DNA of 36,400 nucleotides from Alteromonadaceae bacterium (GCA_027013165.1 JALUXV010000496.1:1-36400); one strand, 5' to 3'; counted from the stretch's first letter, positions 15,999 to 30,830 are shown. Program-made: numbers and translations. Notes: generated by a model from the letters alone, not told the origin.

Positions 15999-17197
15999 TG
16001 GATCACCACGCGACGAGACAATTGACTCAGGAGTTCATAGCCATCCCACTCTGGCGCAAATGTGAGCGCGTTGGCTAATGGCACCACTCTATCTATACCC
16101 GTTATCGACACCTGGTCGATAAACTTGATTAGGTCATCTTTCTCAATTCCCCAATACCCTAAGGTTTGTACTTTGTTACTTACAAAGGCCTGTATATCGT
16201 CTAATGACGATATACACTGACACAACAAGACGAGGTTGCCGGTGTGATGCTCGAGCATTTTTTCGTCTAGCTGTTGAACCTCTACAGCACAAAGTTCACC
16301 GTAGTAATTCACGCGGGTATTCTGATATTGAATTTGAATAGATTGAGCACTCACCAACTGCTCATTTCTGCGAGTCATTGGAGCATCTTCATCAAACAAT
16401 GACGTTGCGCTCGATAAAAACTCGTGCAGTGACTTACTATCACCTAACCAAAACATGACTCGAGGCGAGGAACAAGCTTGTTGCTCGTAAGGTTTAAGCG
16501 AAGTTAACAGGGCTTTAATGGCATCAACCTTTGATGGTTCCGCCAATACCGCTTCAGCACTAATGAGACTAATAGAGTGCCTATCGGCAAAGCTAATGTC
16601 TCTGCATCTGGGCTTGCAGGGGATGGCGCGAATAGCATTTACACTATTATCTCCGCCCCATAACACTCGTGCGTCAACGCGGGAGCAAATGCTAGCGCTA
16701 AGCTCTGCCCCCTGTGACGATTGATGTTCATAACTTACAAATACATTAGTTTGGGCCAAAGACGTGAATATAGGCTGTTCAAATACCGTATTTAACACCC
16801 GTAAAAGGCGCAGTTGTACTTCGCCGCCTCTGCTCGACACGCGCACGATATTATTGTTGCCAGCTAAGAATGAACACACCCAGCTGTAAACAAACATGGT
16901 ATCCACATTAGCCGGCGTAAAATGCGCCACCACGCCCAGCGCTTTATACAGTTTACATTGATAACTTTCGGTAATTTCGCGAATGTTTTTAGCCCGCAGC
17001 CAAAATGCCAGCGCCACTAGCTCACTGTGTTTTTTACATTCAGCGTCTTGCATAAGGGCTCTAGAGAGCTGTTGTAAAAACGCCAATACCTGTGAATCGT
17101 TAAAGTGATGTGGGCTTTGTTTCCACAACGGCAAGTTATCAATAAAATCCTGAGAAGTGGCCGATTGAATAACCTTAGGTGCAAGTACAGTCAACAT
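15995..17197 (-). CDS. LuxC-like acyl reductase
   Basis: Member of the LuxC family (aldehyde-dehydrogenase fold), which reduces a protein-bound or CoA-bound acyl group to an aldehyde with NADPH. The 400-residue product contains GVVAHFTPANVDTMFVYSW and FLAGNNNIVRVSSR (nucleotide-binding half), and EQQACSSPRVMFWLG, where the Cys matches the catalytic, acyl-accepting Cys of LuxC. The start is ATG 17197 sharing its A with the TGA of the LuxE-like gene (GTG 17200 is an alternative). Together with LuxE this makes a fatty-acid-reductase-type pair, but no luciferase genes are present, so the role is in acyl or sugar chemistry rather than light. Confidence 0.85.
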   Translation of the reverse strand: MLTVLAPKVIQSATSQDFIDNLPLWKQSPHHFNDSQVLAFLQQLSRALMQDAECKKHSELVALAFWLRAKNIREITESYQCKLYKALGVVAHFTPANVDTMFVYSWVCSFLAGNNNIVRVSSRGGEVQLRLLRVLNTVFEQPIFTSLAQTNVFVSYEHQSSQGAELSASICSRVDARVLWGGDNSVNAIRAIPCKPRCRDISFADRHSISLISAEAVLAEPSKVDAIKALLTSLKPYEQQACSSPRVMFWLGDSKSLHEFLSSATSLFDEDAPMTRRNEQLVSAQSIQIQYQNTRVNYYGELCAVEVQQLDEKMLEHHTGNLVLLCQCISSLDDIQAFVSNKVQTLGYWGIEKDDLIKFIDQVSITGIDRVVPLANALTFAPEWDGYELLSQLSRRVVIQ

Positions 17198-18291
17198 CAC
17201 GCCTTACCTTCTTGCGTGTCACTACAACCGCGAACTTCAGTTTTAGGTAAACGGCCAAGTACCTCAAAGTATTTCCCTTTGCGACCACAAGGACAGTCAT
17301 CTTCACCCAAAATACGTCCTAGATCTTCAGTAAGTAAACTATAGCCAGGGTAACTTGTGGGAATGCTCGAGAGCACCTGAATCAACCCCGTATGATTTTG
17401 AGGCAATACAGACAAATCTGTTGTACTGCGCACTATAATATCTGCCAACGTTGGTGCGTGAAGGTGGCCGTGTTCACACTCAATAAATACTGTGCCCACT
17501 TGCTCTGCCATGCCGTAAAAATTATGCACTCGCGAAATACCACATTGATTCTTTACACCCGCTTTAAACGTGGCGTTATCTACCTGTTGGTCGATGAGTT
17601 TTTTCCAACCGCCACTGTGAATCAATATGCCTTTGGGTAAACTGAGTGTTACCTTGTTTTTTTTCAAGGCTTGTACAAAAGAAGCCCAAACCATAAAGGT
17701 AAAGCCAAACACAAGCACTGGCTGTTCACCGTATTCGGCCTGAAACTCATGCAGTGTGTTAATGTTCAGACTCATATCGTCATTAAGCGCGTAAACCGGC
17801 TTACGGCCAAAAAATGCCATACCCTGAATACCCGCCGCTCGAGCTGATAACGCTTTATTTTTTAAAACTGATGGACTGTCGATAATCAGCATAGGCAAAC
17901 GCTGCTTACCTATGATGCTTTGCATTATTTTCACTAGCACCTTGCTTTGTCTGGCGCTGGTGGCTTTATCTAAAACCACTTTTGCCGGTGTTTGGCTTGT
18001 GGTTCCCGATGATTGCAGCATACGGAACACTTCACTTTGAGGAACACTCGACAAGCTAAACTGCTTAAATAAGCGTACCGCCAAATAAGGTAAACCTGCT
18101 GAATCAGAGGGTTTAGCGAGCATTAAATCAGTATTAGAAGACGTTATATTTCGATACGCATCGCTGTGTTGAAAATGGTGATGATGAAGTGCATCGAACA
18201 CGGGCATAAGTGCCTCGCGCTTTTTTGCTGCATTAAGACTGAAGACGTCTTGCGCTAAAAGGTGTTCAAATGCATCAGTGTAGTCAGTCAT
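17197..18291 (-). CDS. LuxE-like acyl-protein synthetase
   Basis: Adenylate-forming enzyme of the LuxE family that activates a carboxylic acid and passes it to LuxC. The 364-residue product has FRMLQSSGTTSQTPAKVVLD (the phosphate-loop SSGTT), VFGFTFMVW, ILIHSGGWKKL, VHNFYGMAEQVGTVF, and a C-terminal CPCGRKGKYFEVLGR in which Cys residues occur as in LuxE, whose acylated Cys lies near the C-terminus. It overlaps the ligase stop by TAATG and the LuxC-like start by one base, so the three are translated together. Confidence 0.87.
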   Translation of the reverse strand: MTDYTDAFEHLLAQDVFSLNAAKKREALMPVFDALHHHHFQHSDAYRNITSSNTDLMLAKPSDSAGLPYLAVRLFKQFSLSSVPQSEVFRMLQSSGTTSQTPAKVVLDKATSARQSKVLVKIMQSIIGKQRLPMLIIDSPSVLKNKALSARAAGIQGMAFFGRKPVYALNDDMSLNINTLHEFQAEYGEQPVLVFGFTFMVWASFVQALKKNKVTLSLPKGILIHSGGWKKLIDQQVDNATFKAGVKNQCGISRVHNFYGMAEQVGTVFIECEHGHLHAPTLADIIVRSTTDLSVLPQNHTGLIQVLSSIPTSYPGYSLLTEDLGRILGEDDCPCGRKGKYFEVLGRLPKTEVRGCSDTQEGKA

Positions 18292-19697
18292 TACTGTGAA
18301 CTTGCTTGCGTCATAAGGTTTACGTAGTCAGTTTTTCCGTTGGTTAGCAAAGGCCATTGGGCGATACTATGTAGTTCGTAAAACGCCGGTGGGAAGCTCA
18401 GGTATTCTTTAGCCAACTGTGCCACCTGCTCTGTGTGTCCAGTCAAACAAAACACATAAAGTTTTGCATCATTGCCACAACATTTGACCTCTACCCCCTG
18501 TTCAGCAAACAAGGTTTCTAAGCCGTCTAAGCTTATTCTTTCACCCAGTAATTTAATAATGCGCTTTTTACGCCCTCGAATTCGATAATCACCGTCGTCA
18601 TCTTTTAGCGCGATATCACCGGTAAAAAGTCGTTTTGTTTCACTTAATGCGGTGCAATCAGCAATATTGTTCACATACCCGAGCATACAGTTATCGCCTT
18701 GATAAACCAGCTCACCTTCAACGTAGTTTTCATGAATTTCGTTGCCCTGCTCGTCCACCAAGTAGAATAACCCTCCGGGTATCGCTCGCCCAATGCCATC
18801 CAACTTTGAAGCTGCGTATTGGGGAGACAACCATCCCATACGTGCAGTAGCCTCAGTTTGCCCGTACATTCTAAAAAACTGGCTTTTATTGGTATCGGCA
18901 AATTCTGCCAACGCCTTAATCGTGGTTGCTGATAACTTACCTCCCGCTTGAGTGAAGTAACGCAAGTGGGGTAATTGCTTTCGGTTAAACCGCAATCTCA
19001 CTAACATATCGTACCAATGGGGAACCCCAGATAAAGAGGTTACCGGAAGTGTTTCTATGAGGTGCCAGAACGCCTTGTCCATTACTGTGGCACTGGTCAT
19101 GGCAACGCAAGCGCCTTTTGCTAAATGAGTTTGAAGTACTGACAACCCATAAGAATAAGAGAAAGGCATGGTCGCCAACGTAATGTCGTCGTGACTGATG
19201 GGTAAATAGTCACAAATACTTTGGGTATTGGTATTAATATTTTTGGAGGATAATGCGACGCCTTTGCCACCGCCCGTTGAGCCTGATGTCATCAAAATAA
19301 GTGCTAGGGACTCTGCCAGCTCGTGCTTAACATCGCACATTAGCTTGCTGGAAGCATCAGACAACAACAGGTTGGGTTGAAAGTCTTCAATGATTTTATT
19401 GAGCCCGTCTTCACTCAATTTTGGATTCACCAGTATTACTGGCCATTGCGCCGACAAACACGTGAGATAATACACTAGGCTTTGTAGTGTATTGTCGATA
19501 ACCAATAGTACGAGTGGTCGAAAGTGAGTATCTGCCGAACCAGCGTATGTTTGCGTAAGATTTAACTGGGTATCGCCGATCAGCGCGACAAGCTCGCGGT
19601 ATGATACTTTATGACCATTGTCGTTAATGGCTATGCGATCCGTCCATTGACTTAAAGAAACAACCCAGTCTATTTGCACGTTAGCGCTCACTTTCAA
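18291..19697 (-). CDS. Acyl/aryl AMP-forming ligase
   Basis: ANL-superfamily ligase, 468 residues. Motifs run in the usual order: ALILMTSGSTGGGKGVALSS (P-loop, A3), RMYGQTEATARM (A5), LFTGDIALKDDDGDY (A7), RIRGRKKRIIKLLGERIS (A8) and a terminal LLTNGKTDYVNLM with the A10 Lys. It is shorter than typical acyl-CoA synthetases and close to the group that loads acyl groups on a stand-alone carrier protein. With an ACP two genes upstream, loading of a short acid on that ACP is the likely role (inference). Two bases separate it from the SDR gene. Confidence 0.85.
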   Translation of the reverse strand: MKVSANVQIDWVVSLSQWTDRIAINDNGHKVSYRELVALIGDTQLNLTQTYAGSADTHFRPLVLLVIDNTLQSLVYYLTCLSAQWPVILVNPKLSEDGLNKIIEDFQPNLLLSDASSKLMCDVKHELAESLALILMTSGSTGGGKGVALSSKNINTNTQSICDYLPISHDDITLATMPFSYSYGLSVLQTHLAKGACVAMTSATVMDKAFWHLIETLPVTSLSGVPHWYDMLVRLRFNRKQLPHLRYFTQAGGKLSATTIKALAEFADTNKSQFFRMYGQTEATARMGWLSPQYAASKLDGIGRAIPGGLFYLVDEQGNEIHENYVEGELVYQGDNCMLGYVNNIADCTALSETKRLFTGDIALKDDDGDYRIRGRKKRIIKLLGERISLDGLETLFAEQGVEVKCCGNDAKLYVFCLTGHTEQVAQLAKEYLSFPPAFYELHSIAQWPLLTNGKTDYVNLMTQASSQ

Positions 19698-19699
19698 CG

Positions 19700-20467
19700 T
19701 TACGCTTGAAATAAACCGTCCACAGGCAATACATGGCCTGTGGTGTAGCTCGACGAGCTGTCTAATAAAAAGGCCACTGCATCGGCCACCTGCTCAGCAG
19801 TACCTGCACGCTTAAGGGCGATGCGAGCTAGGATTTTTTCTCGTTGTTCGCCGTCGTAACGGGCGGTAAGATCGGTATCGATAAACCCTGGCGCAACAGC
19901 GTTTACACGAATACCAATGGGGGCAAGTTCTTTAGCCAATGATTTAGTCGCCCCGGTCAACGCCGCTTTACTTGCACCATAGGCACTGAGGCCAGCGTTA
20001 CCTTGCTCGCCTATTTGCGAAACAAGATTCACAATAGCCCCTCTTCTGCTGCGCGCCATAAGTCGACTTGCTAGTTGCATATGCTGATAGGCAGACAGAA
20101 AATTCACGTTTAGCTGCTGTTTAAGTAAATCCATGTTACTCGCTAGTAACGGAGCTTCTTTCATTTCTCCAGCGTTATTCACGAGTCCAACTAACATGCC
20201 CACGCCAGGCTCTAATTGTTGCTTTTGGATAGTGCGAAAAACTTCTTTCACCGCTTTTTCGTCGGTCACATCATAGGCAAGTGGAATAACATTTCCCACA
20301 CTCTCCGAGGCTAAATCTTCTAACGCACTCTTGTTTCTGCCTCCGGCAAATACAGTCACGCCACGTTTAATGAGTACGTCTACAATTGCGCGCCCTATCC
20401 CACCAGTCGCGCCAGTGACCAGTACAGAATAACCACGCAGTGACGAAGCATCAGAAGGTAATGTCAT
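19700..20467 (-). CDS. SDR oxidoreductase, FabG-like
   Basis: Classical short-chain dehydrogenase of 255 residues: VLVTGATGGIGRAIVDVL (NADP site), LVNNAGEM, IVNLVSQIG with the catalytic Ser, YGASKAALTGATKSLAKELA with Tyr and Lys, and GHVLPVDGLFQA at the end. It is most like 3-oxoacyl-ACP reductases. Its position directly after an ACP and before a ligase suggests it reduces an acyl group held on that ACP, giving a hydroxyacyl unit. Its start overlaps the end of the ACP gene by 17 bases. Confidence 0.88.
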   Translation of the reverse strand: MTLPSDASSLRGYSVLVTGATGGIGRAIVDVLIKRGVTVFAGGRNKSALEDLASESVGNVIPLAYDVTDEKAVKEVFRTIQKQQLEPGVGMLVGLVNNAGEMKEAPLLASNMDLLKQQLNVNFLSAYQHMQLASRLMARSRRGAIVNLVSQIGEQGNAGLSAYGASKAALTGATKSLAKELAPIGIRVNAVAPGFIDTDLTARYDGEQREKILARIALKRAGTAEQVADAVAFLLDSSSSYTTGHVLPVDGLFQA

Positions 20468-20690
20468 ATTTTCCTAGTATAGATTTGGCTTTTGCCACAG
20501 AGCTCATATCGATAATATCGTCGGTATCTAACATGACATCAAACACAGTCTCTAGCTCTGAAATGAGTACCATGTGAGCGGTGGAATCCCATTCTTTGAT
20601 AGTGTTGTACTCTAATGCGTCTACAACGACTTCTTGCGATACGCCTAATGCATCACAAAATGCTTGTGTTAACTTATCTTGATTACTCAC
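20451..20690 (-). CDS. Acyl carrier protein
   Basis: A 79-residue carrier protein. The phosphopantetheine Ser is Ser36 in IKEWDSTAHMVLISELE, where DST replaces the common DSL. The rest fits the four-helix ACP pattern, with acidic helix III (LDTDDIIDMSSV). The start is GTG 20690 with GAGGA 6-10 bases upstream; the in-frame TTG at 20702 overlaps that ribosome site and is rejected. It is not the housekeeping AcpP, which is strongly acidic and carries DSLDTVELVM. It sits among pseH, an SDR and a ligase, so it probably carries an acyl group for sugar N-acylation. Confidence 0.88.
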   Translation of the reverse strand: MSNQDKLTQAFCDALGVSQEVVVDALEYNTIKEWDSTAHMVLISELETVFDVMLDTDDIIDMSSVAKAKSILGKYDITF

Positions 20691-20709
20691 AACTGTCCTC
20701 AATACGCCT

Positions 20710-21273
20710 TTAGCGAGACAGCAAACGCTTAATCATTTGCGTTTCTGACTGATATCTCGCTTGATCTAATTCCAAGGTTACCATGTCTTTTCGATCAATT
20801 TCTTGGTATCCAAGCTTTTTATTGTAATTCAATGCCGCCGAATTTTCTTGCTTAACCTGAGCTTGTAACGCATTGATTTTAAGACAGTCAAAACAATAAT
20901 CGTACAGCGCCAGCGTAGGCGCAAATGCAAGGATATTGCCCTGATACTTAGGCTCACCAATGTATAATCCCGGCGACACTTGGCAAGCACTATCAAGAGA
21001 CGATTTGTCATTGGTTCTTATATTCGTTGTGCCAATAGGTGCATCTTTATAATACACCACCCAATGTTGCTGTGAGTTATCTCGCTGAAGGCTAGCAAAC
21101 CAAGCCTGCTGTTGCTCGTCACTAATAATGTCGGTACTCACCATTTGCTGGCGCACAAAATCACTGTTACGCCATGTTTGCAAGGTCTTAAGATGATGAG
21201 ATTGTACTGGCTTTAGGGTGACCTGATAGCCAGCGATGTGCACACCTTCGGGCGTTTTATCTATTGTTATCAC
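20710..21273 (-). CDS. pseH: PseH-type GNAT acyltransferase
   Basis: N-acyltransferase of the pseudaminic acid pathway, which acylates the 4-amino group of UDP-4-amino-4,6-dideoxy-L-AltNAc, normally from acetyl-CoA. The 187-residue GNAT protein has LKTLQTWRNSDFVRQQM at the N-terminus, HWVVYYKDAPIGTTNI, GLYIGEPKYQG and NSAALNYNKKLGYQEI. The start is GTG 21273 with GGAG 6 bases upstream, overlapping pseG by 17 bases. The adjoining ACP raises the chance that the donor is an acyl-ACP and the acyl group is not acetyl. Confidence 0.85.
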   Translation of the reverse strand: MITIDKTPEGVHIAGYQVTLKPVQSHHLKTLQTWRNSDFVRQQMVSTDIISDEQQQAWFASLQRDNSQQHWVVYYKDAPIGTTNIRTNDKSSLDSACQVSPGLYIGEPKYQGNILAFAPTLALYDYCFDCLKINALQAQVKQENSAALNYNKKLGYQEIDRKDMVTLELDQARYQSETQMIKRLLSR

Positions 21274-22276
21274 GTATCACTCCGGCTATCACTTCTAACA
21301 CTCTGAATGCACCGAGAGGGTCATACAAGCCCATAGCGGCTTGTTGCATTGCACTGAGCTTGGCTTCATCGTTGTAAAAGGCCACAGCCTTTGCTGCAAT
21401 TTCATCAACACCTACAGACTTGTCCACTACATGGCACCAACCTTCAGTCGCCGCCTTATTCGACGCCGCTATCTGATTATCAGCAACGGTAACAAGTAGC
21501 GACGGCGTTTGACAAACCCCTAATTCAAACTGACTTCCACCCGCCGCGCTAATGGCAAGTTTTGCGCTACTCCACGCTTGCGCCATATCTTGGCATTCGT
21601 GAATATGCTGAACGGGGTAATTTAAGGTGTTACACAGGGAAGCAACCTGCTCATGTTCTAGATTAGCAGACCCTGTAATAACCCTGACAGGAATATCCTG
21701 CGTTAGATGATCAATACTTTTTAATAGAGGAACAGTGAGACGTGCTGGATCGCTGCCGCCAAAACAAATTACCATGCCGTGGCGTTGCTCAATCGATAAT
21801 GGGGTTAACGAACTAAAACTCTGTCGAAGCAAACGGTAACTTTCACCCGTACAAAGCACGGCCTGACTAGCTTCTGAAGCATACAACTCAGAGGTAGCCG
21901 CTGGATTTACCACCACCTTGGCCACATCTACAAAGCGCTTTTCTCCATCGTCTAAAACGACGATACACGCTGCATAGTTTTTAACGGCGTTTACTGTATC
22001 AATAGGGATATGATAGCCATCTAACACTAACACGTTGGTGTTATCCTTCGATAACAATGACGTTAATGCCTCTTCAGCACTACTCTTGTCTGAGTATTGG
22101 CTAATTGGGAAGTCCCACTCGTGTTGAGCTTTCGCTATGTTGGAAGCCTCGAGGGTTAATAAAAAATGACTATCAACACCTTGTTCACGAGCGGCCTGAG
22201 CTAACGCCATACAACGAAACAGGTGACCTACGCCGCTAATTGCACCTGCCTCGCACCAGAAAACTAGCGAGGTCAC
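21257..22276 (-). CDS. pseG: UDP-2,4-diacetamido-2,4,6-trideoxy-altrose hydrolase PseG
   Basis: Removes UDP to give the free 6-deoxy-diacylamino-altrose. GT-B-like protein with AGAISGVGHLFRCMALAQAA (the family GxGHxxR motif with the catalytic His), VLVLDGYHIP, VLDDGEKRF, VICFGGSDPARLT and AISAAGGSQFELGVCQTPSL. I choose GTG 22276, which overlaps the pseI stop as GTGA and gives a 339-residue protein like the family. The longer GTG start at 22297 would only add a non-conserved leader. Confidence 0.92.
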   Translation of the reverse strand: MTSLVFWCEAGAISGVGHLFRCMALAQAAREQGVDSHFLLTLEASNIAKAQHEWDFPISQYSDKSSAEEALTSLLSKDNTNVLVLDGYHIPIDTVNAVKNYAACIVVLDDGEKRFVDVAKVVVNPAATSELYASEASQAVLCTGESYRLLRQSFSSLTPLSIEQRHGMVICFGGSDPARLTVPLLKSIDHLTQDIPVRVITGSANLEHEQVASLCNTLNYPVQHIHECQDMAQAWSSAKLAISAAGGSQFELGVCQTPSLLVTVADNQIAASNKAATEGWCHVVDKSVGVDEIAAKAVAFYNDEAKLSAMQQAAMGLYDPLGAFRVLEVIAGVIRDNNR

Positions 22277-23331
22277 AGGGCAACATGCTCCCAACACAAA
22301 GCTGTGCCTTTGACTAAATCTTGGGTGGCTGTTTTCCCCACTACCTCATTCCAATGCTTGGGCGGCAACCCGAACGCTGGACGCACAATTTTCATATTGT
22401 CTTTTGTGAGTTGATCGCCTTTCTTCACATCTGCACTGATATAAATAGAACGCCTATATTGCTTAGATACCATTTCAGCGCTCGACCCGCCGTATTGAAC
22501 ACGCCCTAGTGCTTTCCATGCCCGTTCAGTTTCGGTAACTAACGATTTGAGTTCTTCCGGCTCTAATGAAAACGCGGCATCTACACCGCCATCATCACGG
22601 CTTAGTACGAAATGCTTTTCGATAACACTAGCCCCCAACACAACAGATGCCACTGCCGCGCCAATACCGCCAGTGTGATCACTCAATCCCACTTGGCAGC
22701 AGAATGCTTCTCGCATGTTTGGAATAGTCACCAGATTTGTGTTGCTTGGGTCGGCAGGATAGGTACTTGTGCATTTTAGTAAAATAATGTCGTCACAACC
22801 GTGTTCTTTAGCGCAAGCCACTGCCTCTTCAATTTCAGCCAGACTCGCCATTCCGGTAGACATTATAAGGGGTTTGCCTTTACTCGCTGCATGAGCAATC
22901 AAGGGTAAATCGGTAAGCTCAAACGACGCTATTTTGAAACAAGGCACATTTAAGCTATCTAAAAAATCAACGGCATCCGTATCAAAAGGCGAGCTAAAAG
23001 CCAGCATGCCAAGGTCATTGGCGCGCTTAAACAACGCTTGATGCCACTCGTAAGGAGTCGCAGCTTTCTCATAGAGCGCATGCAATCTTTCTCCCGCCCA
23101 CAAGCTGTCTTTTTCACCAATGACAAAGTCTTCTGAATCTACATCTAAGGTCATTGAATCTGCGGTATAGGTTTGCAATTTAATGGCATGTGCGCCAGCT
23201 TTGGCGGCTTCGTCCACCATTTTCTCGGCAATAGCCAAATCCTGACCGTGATTTCCGCTAAGCTCAGCGATAATAAAAGGGGGTTCATCAGGGCCAATAA
23301 GTCTATCGCCTATGCGTACATCGTGTTTCAT
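22273..23331 (-). CDS. pseI: Pseudaminic acid synthase PseI
   Basis: NeuB-family aldolase joining the PseG product to phosphoenolpyruvate to form pseudaminic acid. The 352-residue product has the TIM-barrel part (PPFIIAELSGNHGQDL, HAIKLQTYTADSMTL, FSSPFDTDAVDFL, MSTGMASLAEIEEAV, GLSDHTGGIGAAV, VIEKHFVL) and a C-terminal antifreeze-like SAF domain from about 285. The wording of the ALKLQTY and SDHT blocks is closer to PseI than to NeuB sialic acid synthases. ATGA overlap with the GT9-like gene. Confidence 0.95.
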   Translation of the reverse strand: MKHDVRIGDRLIGPDEPPFIIAELSGNHGQDLAIAEKMVDEAAKAGAHAIKLQTYTADSMTLDVDSEDFVIGEKDSLWAGERLHALYEKAATPYEWHQALFKRANDLGMLAFSSPFDTDAVDFLDSLNVPCFKIASFELTDLPLIAHAASKGKPLIMSTGMASLAEIEEAVACAKEHGCDDIILLKCTSTYPADPSNTNLVTIPNMREAFCCQVGLSDHTGGIGAAVASVVLGASVIEKHFVLSRDDGGVDAAFSLEPEELKSLVTETERAWKALGRVQYGGSSAEMVSKQYRRSIYISADVKKGDQLTKDNMKIVRPAFGLPPKHWNEVVGKTATQDLVKGTALCWEHVAL

Positions 23332-24269
23332 TTCACATTCTCCAACAAACCAACAATATCATTAACTAACACTGCTGCATCAACATGCTCATTCACGTTG
23401 GTAGCAAAGTCAGGCATGGTCAGGCGAGGATCGAACTGTCCACTTATCAACAAAGTTGGTGTTTCTGTTGCCACAGCAAACCATTGAAACGCTGAAGGTG
23501 TTGTCACCAAAAAGGCCGCGTTACCAATGATGGAAAGTCCATCATCGACACTTTCATCATCTCTAATAACTTTATAAGGCACGCCATTCTTGTCCAAAAG
23601 CGCTATTAAAGCGTTTGTATCAATAACACTCGACGCTGTTGCATCTAAATGCAGAGCGACATACGGCGTTCTCGTTTCAATCTTTTTGAACGGAAGTGAC
23701 ATATCAAGGGTAATGGATGAGTAACCACAACAACGAGATAAATAAAATTCGCAGTAACCTCGGTCTGGCAAATTATCAGTTTCCCACCAACGGCTATACC
23801 ACTGAGAAAACCCAAACCACGTACTATTAATGTAGCTCTCAGGGTTGGTTACAAGCTCAGGAGCCAGTGATTCTTGCTGCAACCCAGAAATTAATTCGTC
23901 CACCGAAAGAGACAATAAATTGCCTTCAACAGGCTGCCCCGCATCTTTGAGAAAACGTGCCAGAAAACAGGGCATAAATGCGGTATCTAGGTTGACGATT
24001 TTAGTAAAACCTTCGCCGATAATCTGCTCAGCTAACCCCAAAAAAACTTCCATAGCACTGATGATATTTTCTGGCCATGTATTTTGTTCAAGTGACATTA
24101 CATGAACATCGGGTGTTCCCAAGCGAAAAAATTGGGCGCTATCACCATAGGTGAGCATACTAATACTTGCCGCTGGAAACTCTTGTTGAAAAAAGCGCAC
24201 CGCAGGCAAGCCAATAGACAGCACATCGCCTTTGTCGGCCATGCGAATGATCAATATATTTTCTGACAT
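23328..24269 (-). CDS. GT9-like glycosyltransferase within the pse genes
   Basis: A 313-residue protein whose start ILIIRMADKGDVLSIGLPAV matches the heptosyltransferase (GT9) N-terminus, with EFPAASISMLTYGDSAQFF and a C-terminal half that keeps the TTPSAFQWFAVATETPTLLI pattern typical of the nucleotide-sugar site. The middle part is divergent. It lies between pseF and pseI with a 1-base gap and an ATGA overlap, a position that suggests a role with CMP-Pse or the Pse-bearing glycan. The acceptor and donor are not determined. Confidence 0.7.
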   Translation of the reverse strand: MSENILIIRMADKGDVLSIGLPAVRFFQQEFPAASISMLTYGDSAQFFRLGTPDVHVMSLEQNTWPENIISAMEVFLGLAEQIIGEGFTKIVNLDTAFMPCFLARFLKDAGQPVEGNLLSLSVDELISGLQQESLAPELVTNPESYINSTWFGFSQWYSRWWETDNLPDRGYCEFYLSRCCGYSSITLDMSLPFKKIETRTPYVALHLDATASSVIDTNALIALLDKNGVPYKVIRDDESVDDGLSIIGNAAFLVTTPSAFQWFAVATETPTLLISGQFDPRLTMPDFATNVNEHVDAAVLVNDIVGLLENVK

Positions 24270-24270
24270 C

Positions 24271-24959
24271 TTATTCCGACATTTTGTAGGCGCGATACAT
24301 AAGTTCTGCTCTCATCCAGTCTTCTTGGGTATCAATGTCTTGGACTAGGTAGCGCGGTAGAATAATAGGAATGCTATGGGGTGCAAAGGTAGCTTTGTTA
24401 GTTAACCACGCCTCTTTAGTTCCCCAGTAAAATTGTCCGGCATCGTGATAATATTCTTCCAAGTCTTGAGAACGCTTACCTATGAGTTGGGGATTTACCG
24501 GCGTTACTCCCCCTTCATGAAGTCGAATGGAACGTTGAACAGGAAAGGCAAAACTGGTGACTGAAAAGGCAAAGCACTTTGAGTCGTCCGCTGATAACCT
24601 GTTGATACCTTCTTTCAATCGCTCAGTAGACAAAAATGGCGCAGTGGCATAGATACAGCACACATAATCTACACTTGATTCTGCTGCCTCGTATTGGTTT
24701 ATGGCGTGCTTAACCACAGGAAAAGTACCAACATAATCGTTGGCCAAACTTTCCTCGCGACGAATAATGTATGTTGCACCGTACGCTAGCGCGACCTCTG
24801 CGATTTCATCAGAATCAGTGGTCACGACGATTTCATCAAACAGCTGACTTTCTCTAGCTGCTTCAATTGAGTAAGCAATGAGAGGTTTGCCCACGAACTC
24901 ACGAATATTCTTTCCTACAATTCGTTTACTACCACCACGTGCTGGAATAACGGCAATAT

Positions 24960-24963
<4 letters not shown>
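24271..24963 (-). CDS. pseF: CMP-pseudaminic acid cytidylyltransferase PseF
   Basis: Activates pseudaminic acid with CTP to CMP-Pse, the donor used by Maf-type transferases. The 230-residue product starts NIAVIPARGGSKRIVGKNI (nucleotide-binding loop with the conserved R and K) and contains VVTTDSDEIAEVA, YVCCIYATAPFL and LPRYLVQDIDTQEDWMRAE, the signature end of the CMP-NeuA/PseF group. Starts in an ATGA overlap with pseC. Confidence 0.94.
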
Positions 24964-30516
<5,553 letters not shown>

Positions 30517-30518
30517 GA

Positions 30519-30830
30519 TTATTTATACTTTTTAATAGCCACCTGACTGCGCACGAATCGGGTAACGTCATCTTTAGCCGCTTCTAACCACTGCTGAGCC
30601 AGTTCAGTCAACTTTTTGTTCACTTCCAGCTCAGCATTAGCAAATTCCTTTAGAGAAGCTTCATTTAGCGTCTCCATATGTGCTTTTATAACGTTATCTC
30701 GCTCTTGAAGTAAAGTATTAAGCGTGGGGATATCTTTATCGGGTAATGTTTTGAACAGCTCGACAATACGTTGATTAATGTTGCCGAGCAATTCGGGGGT
30801 AAAAGAATGGTTTAGTTCGTCTAAATTCAC
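30519..30830 (-). CDS. FliT-like flagellar chaperone
   Basis: A 103-residue, largely helical protein directly after fliS, the position of fliT (the FliD chaperone). Sequence conservation in FliT is low. The support is size, helix pattern, charge and position, with no diagnostic motif. It starts at GTG 30830 in a GTGA overlap with the fliS stop and ends 2 bases before maf, so it links the flagellar genes to the sugar operon. Confidence 0.6.
   Translation of the reverse strand: MNLDELNHSFTPELLGNINQRIVELFKTLPDKDIPTLNTLLQERDNVIKAHMETLNEASLKEFANAELEVNKKLTELAQQWLEAAKDDVTRFVRSQVAIKKYK

Noticed and set aside
15995-18291. Bioluminescence (lux) operon
   Set aside because: Only LuxC-like and LuxE-like genes are present; no luxA, luxB or luxD, and the neighbours are sugar genes.
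18880-18905. FliA-like -10 (GCCGATAC) inside the ligase gene
   Set aside because: The -35 position (TTAAGGCG) is poor and the site lies deep inside a tightly coupled operon.
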